The notes under the pieces are model-generated. The model had not been told where the DNA came from. It did not search any database and saw nothing but the letters and a program-made list of their open reading frames with translations. 64,000 nucleotides of DNA from Lactobacillaceae bacterium AF64-9pH9TA (GTDB lineage Bacteria; Bacillota; Bacilli; Lactobacillales; Lactobacillaceae), in the NCBI GenBank assembly GCA_027681045.1, contig JAQDCK010000002.1, forward strand, positions 124,001-188,000, read 5' to 3'. This document shows positions 26,215 through 40,263 of the stretch, piece after piece. The translations under genes were made by a program, and so were the position numbers. How positions within the stretch are numbered: position 1 is the stretch's first letter; each line of letters opens with the position of its first letter.

Positions 26215-26844
26215 ATGGGAAAGTTCACTGTGTTAAACCATCCATTGATTCAGCACAAGCTGACGATCATTCGCCGCAAGGAAACTGGATCAAATGAATT
26301 TCGGAGAATCGTTGGCGAAATCGCCGGTCTGATGACCTACGAAATCACCCGGGACCTGCCTTTGCAAGACGTTGAAATCGAAACGCCAATGGGCAAGACG
26401 GTGCAAAAGGAACTGGCCGGCAAGAAATTGACTATCGTGCCGATCCTGCGTGCCGGCATGGGCATGGTCAACGGGGTTTTGGAAATGATTCCGTCAGCCA
26501 AGGTCGGCGTCGTTGGCATGTACCGCGACGAAGAAACCTTGAAGCCGGTAGAATACTTCTTCAAGGTTCCTAAGGATGTTACTGAACGTGAATGCCTGGT
26601 CGTTGACCCGATGCTGGCTACTGGCGGTTCCGCCAACCTGGCCATCGAAGCTTTGAAGAAGCGGGGCGTGACCGACATTAAGCTGGCCGTCCTGGTTGCT
26701 GCGCCGGAAGGCGTCAAGGCGGTGCAAGATGAACACCCGGACGTTGACATTTACGCGGCTGCCCTTGACGACAAGCTCCTGCCAAACGGCTACATCTTCC
26801 CAGGTTTAGGGGATGCAGGTGACCGGATCTTCGGGACTAAATAA
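26215..26844 (+). CDS. upp: Uracil phosphoribosyltransferase
   Basis: The 209-residue protein converts uracil and PRPP to UMP. The PRPP loop [12 protein letters not shown] and the C-terminal [13 protein letters not shown] uracil site are present. AATGGAGG precedes ATG. Position just before the ATP synthase operon is conserved in Firmicutes; the frequent neighbour glyA is missing here. Confidence 0.97.
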   Translation: MGKFTVLNHPLIQHKLTIIRRKETGSNEFRRIVGEIAGLMTYEITRDLPLQDVEIETPMGKTVQKELAGKKLTIVPILRAGMGMVNGVLEMIPSAKVGVVGMYRDEETLKPVEYFFKVPKDVTERECLVVDPMLATGGSANLAIEALKKRGVTDIKLAVLVAAPEGVKAVQDEHPDVDIYAAALDDKLLPNGYIFPGLGDAGDRIFGTK

Positions 26845-26878
26845 TTAAAAAAAGTTGCTATAAAAGCGATTGCAAAAG

Positions 26879-26906
26879 TTCCAATTAATTTTTATTGGTG
26901 TACAAT
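26879..26906 (+). promoter_or_regulatory. Probable promoter of the ATP synthase operon
   Basis: TTCCAA and TACAAT are separated by 16 bases, about 50 bases before atpB. In lactobacilli this operon is acid-induced, but no specific element for that is visible. Confidence 0.45.
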
Positions 26907-26954
26907 AAATGACGTGTTCGAAGAATTCAACACAAGAAGGGAGGTCACGAAGAA

Positions 26955-27674
26955 TTGGAGAAATCACTTGTCTTCAATATTAACGGTACCGGACTGAATG
27001 TCGACTTGGTTGGCATTATCGGTTCGACCTTGATGGCAATTGTGGTTTTTGCCATTTGTTACGCTCTTTCACGTAAAGTTGAAATGAAACCGAACAAGAA
27101 ACAAAATGTCCTGGAATACCTGATCGATTTTACCGACGGGATTGTCAAGGACAACGTCGAAGACCCGGCTGCGCAAAAACATCTGTCTCTTTACGCCTTT
27201 GTTTTGTTCCTTTTCATCTTCTGCATGAATCAACTAGGGTTGTTCTTGGAAGTGAAAGTCGGTGACTATATGGTCATCAAATCACCAACTGCTGATCCAG
27301 TGACGACGATGTCGTTCGCGATGATGACCTTGCTTCTGTCATTTACCTTCGGGATTCAGAAATTTGGTACGAAGGGCTACCTGCAGAACTATTCACGTCC
27401 TGTCGGTTTTCTTTTGCCGATTAACATCATTGAAGAGTTTACTAACTTCTTGACGTTATCGCTGCGTCTCTATGGTAATATCTTTGCGGGTGAAGTCCTG
27501 CTGACCCTGATCGGGAACCAGCTGGGGCCAAGCATGGGGGTTGTAACTAGAATCCTAGTTGCGCCGCTCGCAATGATCTGGCAAGGTTTCTCTGTCTTCA
27601 TTGGCTCTATCCAGGCGTATGTTTTTGTAACCCTTTCTATGGTTTATATTGGCAAGAAGGTTACACAAGAATAA
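26955..27674 (+). CDS. atpB: ATP synthase Fo subunit a
   Basis: The 239-residue membrane protein starts with TTG behind GGGAGG. The half-channel region LSLRLYGNIFAGE contains the essential Arg. In a fermentative lactobacillus the complex mainly hydrolyses ATP to export protons and hold cytoplasmic pH. No atpI gene precedes it. Confidence 0.95.
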   Translation: MEKSLVFNINGTGLNVDLVGIIGSTLMAIVVFAICYALSRKVEMKPNKKQNVLEYLIDFTDGIVKDNVEDPAAQKHLSLYAFVLFLFIFCMNQLGLFLEVKVGDYMVIKSPTADPVTTMSFAMMTLLLSFTFGIQKFGTKGYLQNYSRPVGFLLPINIIEEFTNFLTLSLRLYGNIFAGEVLLTLIGNQLGPSMGVVTRILVAPLAMIWQGFSVFIGSIQAYVFVTLSMVYIGKKVTQE

Positions 27675-27920
<246 letters not shown>

Positions 27921-27968
27921 CAGTCGTTAAGTTATATTAGTTACTAAATTGAGAGAGAAGGATTGTCG

Positions 27969-28474
27969 ATGGAATTTCAACCAGTATTCGCCGGCGCTGA
28001 AATCTCAATTATTAATACCCTTTGGTATTTAATAGTATTCAGTATCCTTTTGCTGGCCGTCAAGAATTATGCCTGGGGCCCGGTAAAGGACATGATGGAG
28101 AAGCGCCGTCAGAAAATCATTGATGACTTGGATCAAGCTGCTAGCGACCGCAAGAAGGCTGAAACTTTGGCCAATGAACGGGAAGCAGCCTTGAAGAATT
28201 CAAGACAAGAAGCAACCCAGATTCTCTCCGATGCCAAGAGTAATGCGCAAAAGACCGGCAAGCAAATCGTCAGCGAAGCCAATAATGAAGCTTCCGCTAT
28301 CCGGGAAAGGGCCAAGGCTGATGCAGCGCAAGCTAAGACTGACGCCTTGAACGAAGCCCGCGACGAAGTTGCCGATCTTTCTGTGACGATTGCGGAAAAG
28401 GTAATTGCTAAGAACTTATCTGCTGCTGATCAAAAAGATTTAGTTGATCAGTTCATTAAGGGGTTGAACGATTA

Positions 28475-28475
<1 letters not shown>
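27969..28475 (+). CDS. atpF: ATP synthase Fo subunit b
   Basis: The 168-residue protein has one N-terminal membrane helix (IINTLWYLIVFSILLLAV) and a long charged coiled coil forming the peripheral stalk. I chose the ATG at 27969 with AGAAGGA seven bases away over the TTG at 27963. The stop shares a base with the atpH ATG. Confidence 0.94.
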
Positions 28476-30551
<2,076 letters not shown>

Positions 30552-30561
30552 GAGGTAGACT

Positions 30562-32983
<2,422 letters not shown>

Positions 32984-32994
32984 GTTGATGCATC

Positions 32995-33435
32995 ATGGCA
33001 GAAGCAGAGAAACTGTTTAAGATCAATATCGTTACGCCAAACGGGTTAATCTATTCTCACCGTGGCAGCTCCGTCTCAATGCGGGCTATTGACGGTGACC
33101 GGCAGATTTTGTACAACCACCTGCCGATTTTAACTCCGCTGACAATTGGTGAAGTCCGGGTTCAACGCGGCGCCGATGCCGACCACAAGGTTGATCACAT
33201 CGCCGTCAGCGGGGGGATCATCGAATTCGCCAACAATGTGGCAACGATTATTGCCGACAACGCAGAACGCGCGCGCAACATTGACCTCAGTCGGGCTGAA
33301 GCTGCCAAGCAGCGGGCCGAGGCGCACATCAAGGAAGCCAAGGAAAAGCACGACGAGCAGTCATTGGAACGGGCTCAAATTGCTTTGCGGCGGGCTGTAA
33401 ACCGGATTTACGTTTACGACGCGCTGCACAAATAA
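32995..33435 (+). CDS. atpC: ATP synthase F1 subunit epsilon
   Basis: The 146-residue protein has the beta-sandwich domain ([18 protein letters not shown]) and two C-terminal helices that in this family inhibit ATP hydrolysis. Last gene of the operon. Confidence 0.94.
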   Translation: MAEAEKLFKINIVTPNGLIYSHRGSSVSMRAIDGDRQILYNHLPILTPLTIGEVRVQRGADADHKVDHIAVSGGIIEFANNVATIIADNAERARNIDLSRAEAAKQRAEAHIKEAKEKHDEQSLERAQIALRRAVNRIYVYDALHK

Positions 33436-33437
33436 GG

Positions 33438-33468
33438 GAAAAGAGCGGATTTATTCCGCTCTTTTTTT
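33438..33468 (+). terminator. Terminator of the ATP synthase operon
   Basis: Hairpin AAGAGCGGA / TTCCGCTCTT followed by seven T residues; the next ORF begins right after the T run. Confidence 0.85.
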
Positions 33469-33483
33469 ATGGTAGATTTTATT

Positions 33484-33714
33484 ATGAGACAACTTGGAAT
33501 TCACGCAATCATCAGCTTAGTGATCTACTTTGTTTGCATTGCCTTAGCCTTTCAGGCGATCAAAGCCGTCAGAATTGAGAAAATCATTCGGACCAGCCGA
33601 GTATTTGAAGCCCAGGTCTTCCTGATTTTTACGGCGATTGCCCTGGGCTATACGGTCGGCCAATTTTTGATCGCCTTGATAGATACTTCATTACAATTAT
33701 CTAACCTGTTTTAA
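33484..33714 (+). CDS. DUF1146 family membrane protein (YwzB-like)
   Basis: The small protein has two membrane helices, near residues 6-26 and 46-70, and resembles DUF1146 proteins found between atpC and mbl in Firmicutes. I chose ATG 33484 (76 residues) because homologues begin close to QLGI; an in-frame ATG at 33469 adds five residues. No ribosome site is convincing for either, and the atpC terminator lies directly upstream. Confidence 0.72.
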   Translation: MRQLGIHAIISLVIYFVCIALAFQAIKAVRIEKIIRTSRVFEAQVFLIFTAIALGYTVGQFLIALIDTSLQLSNLF

Positions 33715-33760
33715 AGAATCGGTTAAAGCTAAGCGGAAGCCGCTATACAGAGCGCTTTTA

Positions 33761-33769
33761 TGGTACAAT
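33761..33769 (+). promoter_or_regulatory. Extended -10 promoter of mbl
   Basis: TGGTACAAT forms an extended -10 element 30 bases before the mbl start; no -35 is evident. Confidence 0.55.
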
Positions 33770-33799
33770 TAAAATTAATATGTTATGGAGGAAATAGAC

Positions 33800-34789
33800 G
33801 TGTCAAAAGATATTGGTATTGATTTGGGGACCGCGAACGTTTTGATCAACGTTTCCGGCAAGGGCATTGTGATCGACGAGCCATCTGTAGTTGCCGTGGA
33901 TACGAACACCAACAAGGTGGTCGCTGTCGGCACTGAAGCTTATGAAATGGTTGGCCGTACTCCTGGCAACATCCGCGTTATCCGGCCTTTAAAGGACGGC
34001 GTAATTGCTGATTTTGACATTACTGAAGCTATGCTGAGCTACTTTATTGAGAAGCTGAACGTCAAGGGCTTCATGAGCAAGCCAAACATTCTGGTCTGCA
34101 CCCCGACTGGCGTAACTTCAATTGAGCAAAAGGCCATCATCCAAGCCGCGGAAAAGTCAGGCGGCGGCAAGGTCTACCTGGACTATGAGCCAAAGGTAGC
34201 TGCTGTTGGTGCCGGCCTGGACATTTTCAAGCCTCAAGGCAACATGGTCATCGACATCGGCGGGGGGACGACGGACATCGCCATCCTGTCCATGGGTGAA
34301 ATCGTGACTTCCAAGTCCCTGCGCTATGCCGGGGACCGGATGAACCAGGCCATCGTCAACTACATCAAGGCTAACCACCAGCTCTTGATCGGGATGCGGA
34401 CGGCGGAAGCCATCAAGATTGAAATTGGTGCCGCTACTGATCCAGACCCGGACGCAAGCATGAATGTCCGCGGCCGGGACACGATTGACGGCCTGCCAAA
34501 GCAGATCAAGGTAAATAGCTCTGAAGTAACTGAGGCCCTGCAAGAAGGCCTGCAAAACATCATTGACACTACCAAGCAGGTTCTGCAGGAAACGCCGCCG
34601 GAATTGTCTGCTGACATCATCGACCGCGGGATTATGATCACCGGTGGTGGCGCCTTGCTTAAGAACATCGACAAGCTGATTGCCGACAGCCTGCAGGTTC
34701 CGGTTTTGATCGCTGAATCACCGCTTGAATCAGTTGCTTTGGGCACTGGCATCCTGCTGCAGCATATTGAAAAGCACGAACGTCACTAA
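33800..34789 (+). CDS. mbl: Cell-shape actin homologue, Mbl/MreB family
   Basis: The 329-residue protein starts at GTG 33800 behind TGGAGGAAA. Actin-fold phosphate loops IGIDLGTAN and [12 protein letters not shown] and the ITGGGALL motif are clear. It forms membrane-bound filaments guiding lateral wall synthesis. It differs from the second actin gene (51.1 kb), for example [14 protein letters not shown] versus [13 protein letters not shown]. Position after DUF1146 and before rodA supports Mbl. Confidence 0.88.
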   Translation: MSKDIGIDLGTANVLINVSGKGIVIDEPSVVAVDTNTNKVVAVGTEAYEMVGRTPGNIRVIRPLKDGVIADFDITEAMLSYFIEKLNVKGFMSKPNILVCTPTGVTSIEQKAIIQAAEKSGGGKVYLDYEPKVAAVGAGLDIFKPQGNMVIDIGGGTTDIAILSMGEIVTSKSLRYAGDRMNQAIVNYIKANHQLLIGMRTAEAIKIEIGAATDPDPDASMNVRGRDTIDGLPKQIKVNSSEVTEALQEGLQNIIDTTKQVLQETPPELSADIIDRGIMITGGGALLKNIDKLIADSLQVPVLIAESPLESVALGTGILLQHIEKHERH

Positions 34790-34791
34790 TA

Positions 34792-35079
34792 ATGCGTCAA
34801 ATAATGATTCTTCTAGTCCGCTTTTACCAGCGGGCAATCTCACCAATTTTGCCGGACAGCTGCCGTTTCTACCCGACCTGCTCCAGCTATATGATCACTG
34901 CTTTGGAAAAGCATGGTCCGCTTTTGGGACTGCTGATGGGCTTAGCAAGGATCCTGCGCTGCAATCCTTTTAACCGCGGCGGGGTGGATCCAGTACCGGA
35001 CAAGTTTACCCTTTTGCGCAATCCCCACCCAGAAGAATATGAGGACGAAATTATTGCCAGAAAATTCCATAGTCACTAA
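34792..35079 (+). CDS. yidD: Membrane protein insertion efficiency factor YidD
   Basis: The 95-residue protein has the YidD signature: [27 protein letters not shown] and [13 protein letters not shown]. It is a small membrane-associated protein that aids YidC insertion. The start lies two bases after the mbl stop with no own ribosome site, suggesting coupled translation. Confidence 0.92.
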   Translation: MRQIMILLVRFYQRAISPILPDSCRFYPTCSSYMITALEKHGPLLGLLMGLARILRCNPFNRGGVDPVPDKFTLLRNPHPEEYEDEIIARKFHSH

Positions 35080-35091
35080 CGAGGAGGGAAT

Positions 35092-35319
35092 ATGTCAAGA
35101 AATCAAGAAAACATCGGAATCGAGGTCAACGAACTGTCTGGCCGCCGGGTACCGACTTGGGAAGTAGTCATTCCAAAGAAGCGCCAGATTGGCTTGATCG
35201 AGCAGGTTGACGGGAAGTTCCGGGTAACCAGCAGCAAGTCCAAGAACGTGATGTTTGCCAAGAGCCTTGATGCCGGCATCAACGATCTGCTGGCCTACTT
35301 CACCTTGCACGAAAAATAA
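35092..35319 (+). CDS. DUF2969 family protein
   Basis: The 75-residue protein resembles the lactobacillus DUF2969 family (VIPKKRQIGLIEQVDGKF). It has no membrane segment. GAGGAGG precedes ATG. Its location between yidD and rodA is common in lactobacilli; function unknown. Confidence 0.8.
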   Translation: MSRNQENIGIEVNELSGRRVPTWEVVIPKKRQIGLIEQVDGKFRVTSSKSKNVMFAKSLDAGINDLLAYFTLHEK

Positions 35320-35343
35320 TTTTTACGAATAAAGTGATAGTTA

Positions 35344-36534
35344 ATGGCAAAAGTTCAAGAAGAAAGTAAATGGTATGACCGCATCGCCTGGGGAGTTATC
35401 ATTCCCGTGGTTTTGCTGTCATTCGTCAGTTTCTATTCAATTTACAACGCGTCAGTCAACGACTCGACCTATGGGACGCCAACCAGAACAGTGGTCATGC
35501 AGATTATCTGGTACACGGTTTCCTGGCTGATGGTGGCCTTCATCGTCCGCTTTGACGCCGAGCAGATCTTTAAGCTGGCCCCCTACCTGTATGGCTTGGG
35601 GATCCTCATGCTGGTCGCGGTCCTCTTCCTGTATGACCGGACAACGGCTGCCAGCAGCGGGGCCAAGAGCTGGTTCGTCGTCGGACCTGTCAGCTTCCAG
35701 CCCTCGGAAGTCATGAAGCCGGCCTTTATCTTGCAGCTGGCCCGGGTCGTCAGAGAGCACAATGCTCGCTATGCCCACAACCTCAGAAATGACTGGCTCC
35801 TGATCGGCAAGGTCATGGCCTGGTTCCTGCCGGTAGCCATGCTGCTTATGCTGCAGCCTGACTTTGGGACCACCCTGGTCTTTGTCGCGATTACCGCGGG
35901 GATTCTCCTGGTTTCAGGGATTTCCTGGAAGATCATCATCCCGGTCTTTCTGCTTATGGTGGTCGTTGGCGTCGCTGCCATCCTCCTGGTCTTTACCAGT
36001 GAAGGGCAGACGATTCTGCGCCACTACTTCAAGACCTACCAGCTGGAAAGAATCAAGTCCTGGAGTGACCCGTCAGGGGACAACTCCAACAGCGCCTACC
36101 AGCTCTGGCAGAGCATGAAGGCGATCGGGTCCGGGCAGATTTTTGGCAATGGCTTTAACAATATTAAAGTCTACGTGCCAGTCCGGAATTCAGACATGAT
36201 CTTCTCCGTGGTCGGCGAAAGCTTCGGCTTTGTCGGCGGGGTAGCCTTGATCGGAATTTACTTCGTCTTGATCGTGCAGATGGTCAAGATCACTTTCTCG
36301 ACCAAGAATGCCTTCTATTCATACGTGTCCACAGGGATTATCATGATGATTTTGTTCCACGTCTTTGAAAATATCGGCATGAGCATTGATTTACTGCCCC
36401 TTACCGGGGTACCCCTGCCATTTGTTTCACAGGGTGGGTCCGCCTTGATCGGGAACATGATCGGGATCGGTCTGATCCTCTCGATGAAGTGGCACAACAA
36501 GGACTACATGTTCAGCACGGCTGGCGACTTTTAA
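35344..36534 (+). CDS. rodA: Rod-shape peptidoglycan glycosyltransferase RodA (SEDS family)
   Basis: The 396-residue protein has about ten membrane helices and SEDS motifs, including FQPSEVMKPAFILQ and PLPFVSQGGSALIGNMIGIG. RodA polymerises glycan strands during elongation with a partner class B PBP, not encoded in this window. It is downstream of mbl, consistent with elongasome assembly. Confidence 0.92.
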   Translation: MAKVQEESKWYDRIAWGVIIPVVLLSFVSFYSIYNASVNDSTYGTPTRTVVMQIIWYTVSWLMVAFIVRFDAEQIFKLAPYLYGLGILMLVAVLFLYDRTTAASSGAKSWFVVGPVSFQPSEVMKPAFILQLARVVREHNARYAHNLRNDWLLIGKVMAWFLPVAMLLMLQPDFGTTLVFVAITAGILLVSGISWKIIIPVFLLMVVVGVAAILLVFTSEGQTILRHYFKTYQLERIKSWSDPSGDNSNSAYQLWQSMKAIGSGQIFGNGFNNIKVYVPVRNSDMIFSVVGESFGFVGGVALIGIYFVLIVQMVKITFSTKNAFYSYVSTGIIMMILFHVFENIGMSIDLLPLTGVPLPFVSQGGSALIGNMIGIGLILSMKWHNKDYMFSTAGDF

Positions 36535-36553
36535 CTGAATTTTTGAGAGCAAA

Positions 36554-36592
36554 CGAAAACCGCCTCGGTCTATTTGACCGGGGCGGTTTTAC
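36554..36592. terminator. Bidirectional terminator between rodA and uspA
   Basis: Hairpin AAAACCGCCTCGGTC / GACCGGGGCGGTTTT between convergent genes. Confidence 0.9.
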
Positions 36593-36607
36593 TTTATTCT
36601 GCTGGAC

Positions 36608-37069
36608 TTAATCCAAGCCAGCCTTGTTGTGCCGAACGACCAGGATGTCGCAGTCAGCAGTTCTGGTGACGTATTCAGTCACGCTGCCGATAAGCAGGCG
36701 TTCAACGGCGTTCAAGCCGGTCGCGCCGACAACGATCAGGTCGATGTCGTGCTTCTTTGGGAATTCCCGGCTGATGATGGCCTTTGGTGAGCCGAATTCG
36801 ATAGAGTAGTGGACTTCCTTGACGCCGCTGTCTAAGGCAGACTGGTAGTACTTTTCCATCTTCTTCTTGGCGTCGTTGGAAACCTGCTCAACCATGGCTG
36901 AGTCAAAGCTGGAAACGTTCTGGAAGGACCGCGTGTCGATAACGTGGAGAATTTCCAGGCTGGCGTTCATGTGCTTGGCAACCGTTACGGCCTTCTTGAA
37001 AGCCAGGTCAGCTTCCTTAGAACCGTCAACAGCTACTTGGATATGTTTGTATTGGTATTGTTTAGTCAT
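36608..37069 (-). CDS. Universal stress protein (UspA family)
   Basis: The 153-residue protein has the alpha/beta Usp fold with VAVDGS near the N-terminus and the ATP-binding pattern GATGLNAVERLLIGSVTEYV (G-2x-G-9x-G-S). ATG 37069 follows GAGGTGG; the GTG upstream is part of that site. Such proteins respond to stress and bind ATP; the specific role is unknown. Confidence 0.92.
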   Translation of the reverse strand: MTKQYQYKHIQVAVDGSKEADLAFKKAVTVAKHMNASLEILHVIDTRSFQNVSSFDSAMVEQVSNDAKKKMEKYYQSALDSGVKEVHYSIEFGSPKAIISREFPKKHDIDLIVVGATGLNAVERLLIGSVTEYVTRTADCDILVVRHNKAGLD

Positions 37070-37092
37070 TTTTGCCACCTCTTCCTGTCTCT

Positions 37093-37121
37093 ATTTTACC
37101 AAAAAAATGAAAGCATTTTAA
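37093..37121 (-). promoter_or_regulatory. Promoter of uspA
   Basis: On the minus strand TTAAAA and TAAAAT are 17 bases apart, and the -10 is extended (TGGTAAAAT). Confidence 0.6.
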
Positions 37122-37126
37122 TAAAT

Positions 37127-37411
37127 TTACTGATTGTTTCGCGAAAGCAGGAGGGCGAAGATAAAAATCGTCGCTGAGCCCAAAAAGAGGGTGATCAAGT
37201 TGAGGTACTTGTTGTCAAAGAAGAGCAAAACGATCCCTAAAACGCTGATCGCCAGGAGGGTCCAAGAGCAGATGGTCATCAGGCTGTGGAGCTCCGGGGA
37301 GCTGGAGACGTCGAAGACCAGGAAGGCGCCGTTTCTCCGGTGCCAGAGGTACCAGGCAGTCAGCAGCAGGCAGACGATAAAAATAATCATAAAAATACGG
37401 ATGTAGAGCAT
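37127..37411 (-). CDS. Small membrane protein of unknown function
   Basis: The 94-residue protein has three membrane helices near residues 5-23, 45-64 and 70-89. The ribosome site is weak (AGAAAG, nine bases away). It lies between uspA and the probable 6S RNA gene. I do not recognise it with certainty. Confidence 0.6.
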   Translation of the reverse strand: MLYIRIFMIIFIVCLLLTAWYLWHRRNGAFLVFDVSSSPELHSLMTICSWTLLAISVLGIVLLFFDNKYLNLITLFLGSATIFIFALLLSRNNQ

Positions 37412-37477
37412 CGGTTAAACTTTCTAGTTTTCACAAGAATTGAAAACACACTGAGTAAGCTAGTGGCAGGAATAAAC

Positions 37478-37503
37478 AAAAAAGCGGCCCGAAGGACCGC
37501 TGT
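37478..37503 (-). terminator. Terminator of the 6S RNA gene
   Basis: On the minus strand AGCGGTCC-TTCG-GGCCGCT is followed by a T run. Confidence 0.85.
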
Positions 37504-37516
37504 TATTGTCTAAGAA

Positions 37517-37709
37517 AATCCGAGTTGACCAAAGCATAAATGGCGCTGTTGATCCCGTAAAAAATTCACAAAATCCGGCCCGTCGCGCAGTGAATATGGA
37601 TTCTGCGTGAGCAGCATTCCGATTCAGTAGTTATTGACAGGCCACCACGTCCTTAAGTTTGATCGGTCAACTAATTACAAATAAGCTTTCTGACGATCAA
37701 CTCAGATCA
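37517..37709 (-). ncRNA. ssrS: Probable 6S RNA
   Basis: About 190 bases without ORF, with its own promoter and terminator. The two ends pair over 13 bases (ATCTGAGTTGATC with GGTCAACTCGGAT), giving the closing stem expected for 6S RNA, which mimics an open promoter and binds SigA RNA polymerase. A location next to rarA is typical of 6S genes in Firmicutes. The identification rests on structure, size and context, not on a covariance-model search. Confidence 0.75.
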
Positions 37710-37715
37710 CTTATT

Positions 37716-37744
37716 ATAATATAGAACACAGCAGCCTTTGTCAA
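37716..37744 (-). promoter_or_regulatory. Promoter of the 6S RNA gene
   Basis: A perfect TTGACA is 17 bases from TATTAT, with the expected start point at the outer edge of the closing stem. Confidence 0.8.
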
Positions 37745-37761
37745 GTAAAATCATAGCGCTT

Positions 37762-39066
37762 TCACTTTCCCTTAAGGGCCGCTTTCTGCAGGTCATGCAG
37801 GCGCTGGTACTGGCTCTTAAAAGCCGCTTCAAACTTGCTCTCGCCCTTAGGGGCAAAATACTGCTTGCCCTGCAGGCAGTCAGGCAGATAAGCCTGGGCC
37901 ACCCAGTCGCCCGGATAGTCGTGGGGGTAGAGGTAGCCAGTCCCGTGGCCCAGCTTGCTGGCCCCCTTGTAGTGGGCGTCTTTCAACTGGTCGGGAATCT
38001 GGCCGACATTGCTTTGGCGGATGTCGGCTAAAGCCGCGTCGATGGCCGTCATCGCTGAATTGCTCTTAGGAGACAAGCAGAGCTCGATGACGGCGTTGGC
38101 CAGGGGGATCCGGGCTTCCGGCAGGCCCAGCTGCTGGGCCGTCTGTACGGCCAAAATAGCCCGCTCACAGGCCGGGGGATTGGCCAGGCCAATGTCTTCG
38201 TAGGCAATCACGCTGAGGCGGCGGCAGATTGAGACCAGGTCACCTGATTCCAGCAGCCGGCCCAGGTAGTGCAGGCCCGCGTCAGTATCTGAGCCCCGGA
38301 TGGACTTTTGAAAGGCGGATAAGAGGTCGTAGTGGCCGTCCCCGTCAGCGTCAAAGTTCTGGATCTTCATTTGCAAGGAATCCGCCATGTCGTCCAGGGT
38401 GACCGTGAAGGAGGAGCCATCTTTGCCCTCAGCTTCCAGTTCCTGCTTGGTCGACAAGACTGCCAGCTCCAGGCTGTTTAAAGTGGCCCGCAGGTCTCCG
38501 TTGCCCTTTTGCGCCAAAAATTCTCCCGCTTCTTTCGTCAGCTTGGCATGGTACTTGCCCAGACCTCTTTCTTCATCGGTCAGGGCCCGGTCAACAGCCG
38601 TCAGGATCTCTTCCTCAGTCAGAGGCTTCAGTTCAAAAATCTGGCAGCGGGACCGGATGGCCGGGGAGATGGCCAGGTAGGGATTTTCCGTGGTTGCCCC
38701 GATCATGATCACCTGGCCGGATTCAAGCAGCGGCAAAAGAAAGTCCTGCTTGACCTTGTTGAGCCGGTGGATTTCATCCAGCAGCAGAACGACCGTCCCG
38801 CTCATCTTGCCTTCAGCGGCGACCTGGGAGAGTTCCTTTTGCCCGTCAGTCGCCGCGTTGAGCTGGCGGAAGGCATACTTGCTGCTGCCAGCGATCGCGC
38901 TGGCAATGCTGGTCTTGCCAATGCCGGGCGGGCCGTACAGGATCATGGACGAGAGCTGCCGGGCTTCAACCATTCGGCGGATGATCTTTTTAGGGCCGAC
39001 CAGGTGCTGCTGGCCGACGACCTGGTCAATTGACTGAGGCCGCATCCGGTAGGCTAAGGGCTTCAT
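37762..39066 (-). CDS. rarA: Replication-associated recombination ATPase RarA
   Basis: The 434-residue AAA+ protein has Walker A GPPGIGKT at residues 45-52, Walker B LLLDEIHR and sensor GATTENPYLAI, with the MgsA-type C-terminal domain (KGASKLGHGTGYLYPHD). It acts at stalled replication forks. It overlaps the upstream DUF1694 gene by four bases. Confidence 0.95.
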   Translation of the reverse strand: MKPLAYRMRPQSIDQVVGQQHLVGPKKIIRRMVEARQLSSMILYGPPGIGKTSIASAIAGSSKYAFRQLNAATDGQKELSQVAAEGKMSGTVVLLLDEIHRLNKVKQDFLLPLLESGQVIMIGATTENPYLAISPAIRSRCQIFELKPLTEEEILTAVDRALTDEERGLGKYHAKLTKEAGEFLAQKGNGDLRATLNSLELAVLSTKQELEAEGKDGSSFTVTLDDMADSLQMKIQNFDADGDGHYDLLSAFQKSIRGSDTDAGLHYLGRLLESGDLVSICRRLSVIAYEDIGLANPPACERAILAVQTAQQLGLPEARIPLANAVIELCLSPKSNSAMTAIDAALADIRQSNVGQIPDQLKDAHYKGASKLGHGTGYLYPHDYPGDWVAQAYLPDCLQGKQYFAPKGESKFEAAFKSQYQRLHDLQKAALKGK

Positions 39067-39527
39067 TTATTGCCCCCGAAGAATCTGGCCAAAAAGCCCT
39101 TTTTCTTTGGAGCAGGTAATTCTTCAGCCGGCAGGGGCGGGGCGTAGACCTGGGTCAATTCGATCCGCATCCGGTTGATGGCCTCCTTGCTGACGACCAG
39201 GATGGCGGAATCATCATCGCCTTTTCTGGCACTTTCGTCATTGACCAGGCAGAAGGGAATCTGCTCCTTGCTGGCCCGGCTTTCAATCTGGCCTACAAAG
39301 GCTGGGTTGGGGGTGTTGGCGTTGATCAAAATGGTGTAGCCCTTGTAGTCGGCAAAGTGGTCCATGAAGAGTTTGGTCAACTTGGCGTCTTCACAGTCCT
39401 TGATGGTCATGCGCACGAAAACCCGCTCCCGTAAAGAACCCAAAAAGCGCCGCCGTTCGTCGGGCCTGGTCTGCGGAGTAATGCCATTCGCGGCGTTTTC
39501 GACTCTTTTGGCTAAATCTTCAGTCAT
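39063..39527 (-). CDS. DUF1694 family protein (YueI-like)
   Basis: The 154-residue protein is soluble and matches YueI-type proteins (RRRFLGSLRERVFVRMT, LINANTPNPAFVGQI). The C-terminus is Lys-rich. It is co-transcribed with rarA. Function unknown. Confidence 0.82.
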   Translation of the reverse strand: MTEDLAKRVENAANGITPQTRPDERRRFLGSLRERVFVRMTIKDCEDAKLTKLFMDHFADYKGYTILINANTPNPAFVGQIESRASKEQIPFCLVNDESARKGDDDSAILVVSKEAINRMRIELTQVYAPPLPAEELPAPKKKGFLARFFGGNK

Positions 39528-39603
39528 GGCTTGGTCCTTTCTAAAAATTAAAACTGTCTTTATCTGGCTCTAAAGCATATTATAACTGAACTTTTTGGGC
39601 AAG

Positions 39604-39638
39604 AAAAAAGTCTTTCCCAAAACTGGGAAAGACTTTGA
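39604..39638 (-). terminator. Terminator of rpsD
   Basis: On the minus strand AAAGTCTTTCCCA / TGGGAAAGACTTT is followed by T residues. Confidence 0.88.
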
Positions 39639-39651
39639 AGCCGAATTGATA

Positions 39652-40263
39652 TTACAGCAACTTGTTGTAGTATTCAACAACCAGGGCTTCGTCAATTTCT
39701 GGTTCCATTTCGTCACGTTCTGGGAAACGAACCAATTGACCTTCCATCTTGTCTTCGTCAAATGAAACAAATGATGGACGTGAAGCAACAGCTTCCAAAG
39801 CGTCCTTAACTTGTTGCAGGTTCTTTGACTTTTCCTTCAAGCTAATGGTTTGACCAACCTTAACTTCGTATGAAGGAATGTCAACGCGCTTGCCATCAAC
39901 AGTGATGTGGCCGTGGTTTACCAATTGACGGGCTTGTTCACGGGTAGTAGCCAAGCCGAGACGGTAAACAACGTTGTCCAAACGACGTTCAAGCAAGATC
40001 ATGAAGTTGGTACCGTGTTGGCCTTCACGGATCTTACCAGCGCGGGCAAACAAAGTACGGAATTGACGTTCGTTCAAGCCGAACATCCAGCGCAGCTTTT
40101 GCTTTTCGTGCAATTGCGTGCCGTATTCTGAAAGACGGCCGCGTTGGTTAGGACCGTGTTGACCTGGAGCGTATGAACGACGAGCAAGTTCCTTGCCAGT
40201 GCCTGACAAAGAAATACCCAATCTTCTTGACCGCTTCCAACTTGGACCAGTGTATCTTGACAT
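39652..40263 (-). CDS. rpsD: 30S ribosomal protein S4
   Basis: The 203-residue protein begins [16 protein letters not shown], typical of Firmicutes S4, and has an S4 RNA-binding domain ([26 protein letters not shown]). It starts 30S assembly by binding 16S rRNA. AT-rich codon third positions fit very high expression. S4 usually represses its own mRNA through the leader RNA described below. Confidence 0.98.
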   Translation of the reverse strand: MSRYTGPSWKRSRRLGISLSGTGKELARRSYAPGQHGPNQRGRLSEYGTQLHEKQKLRWMFGLNERQFRTLFARAGKIREGQHGTNFMILLERRLDNVVYRLGLATTREQARQLVNHGHITVDGKRVDIPSYEVKVGQTISLKEKSKNLQQVKDALEAVASRPSFVSFDEDKMEGQLVRFPERDEMEPEIDEALVVEYYNKLL

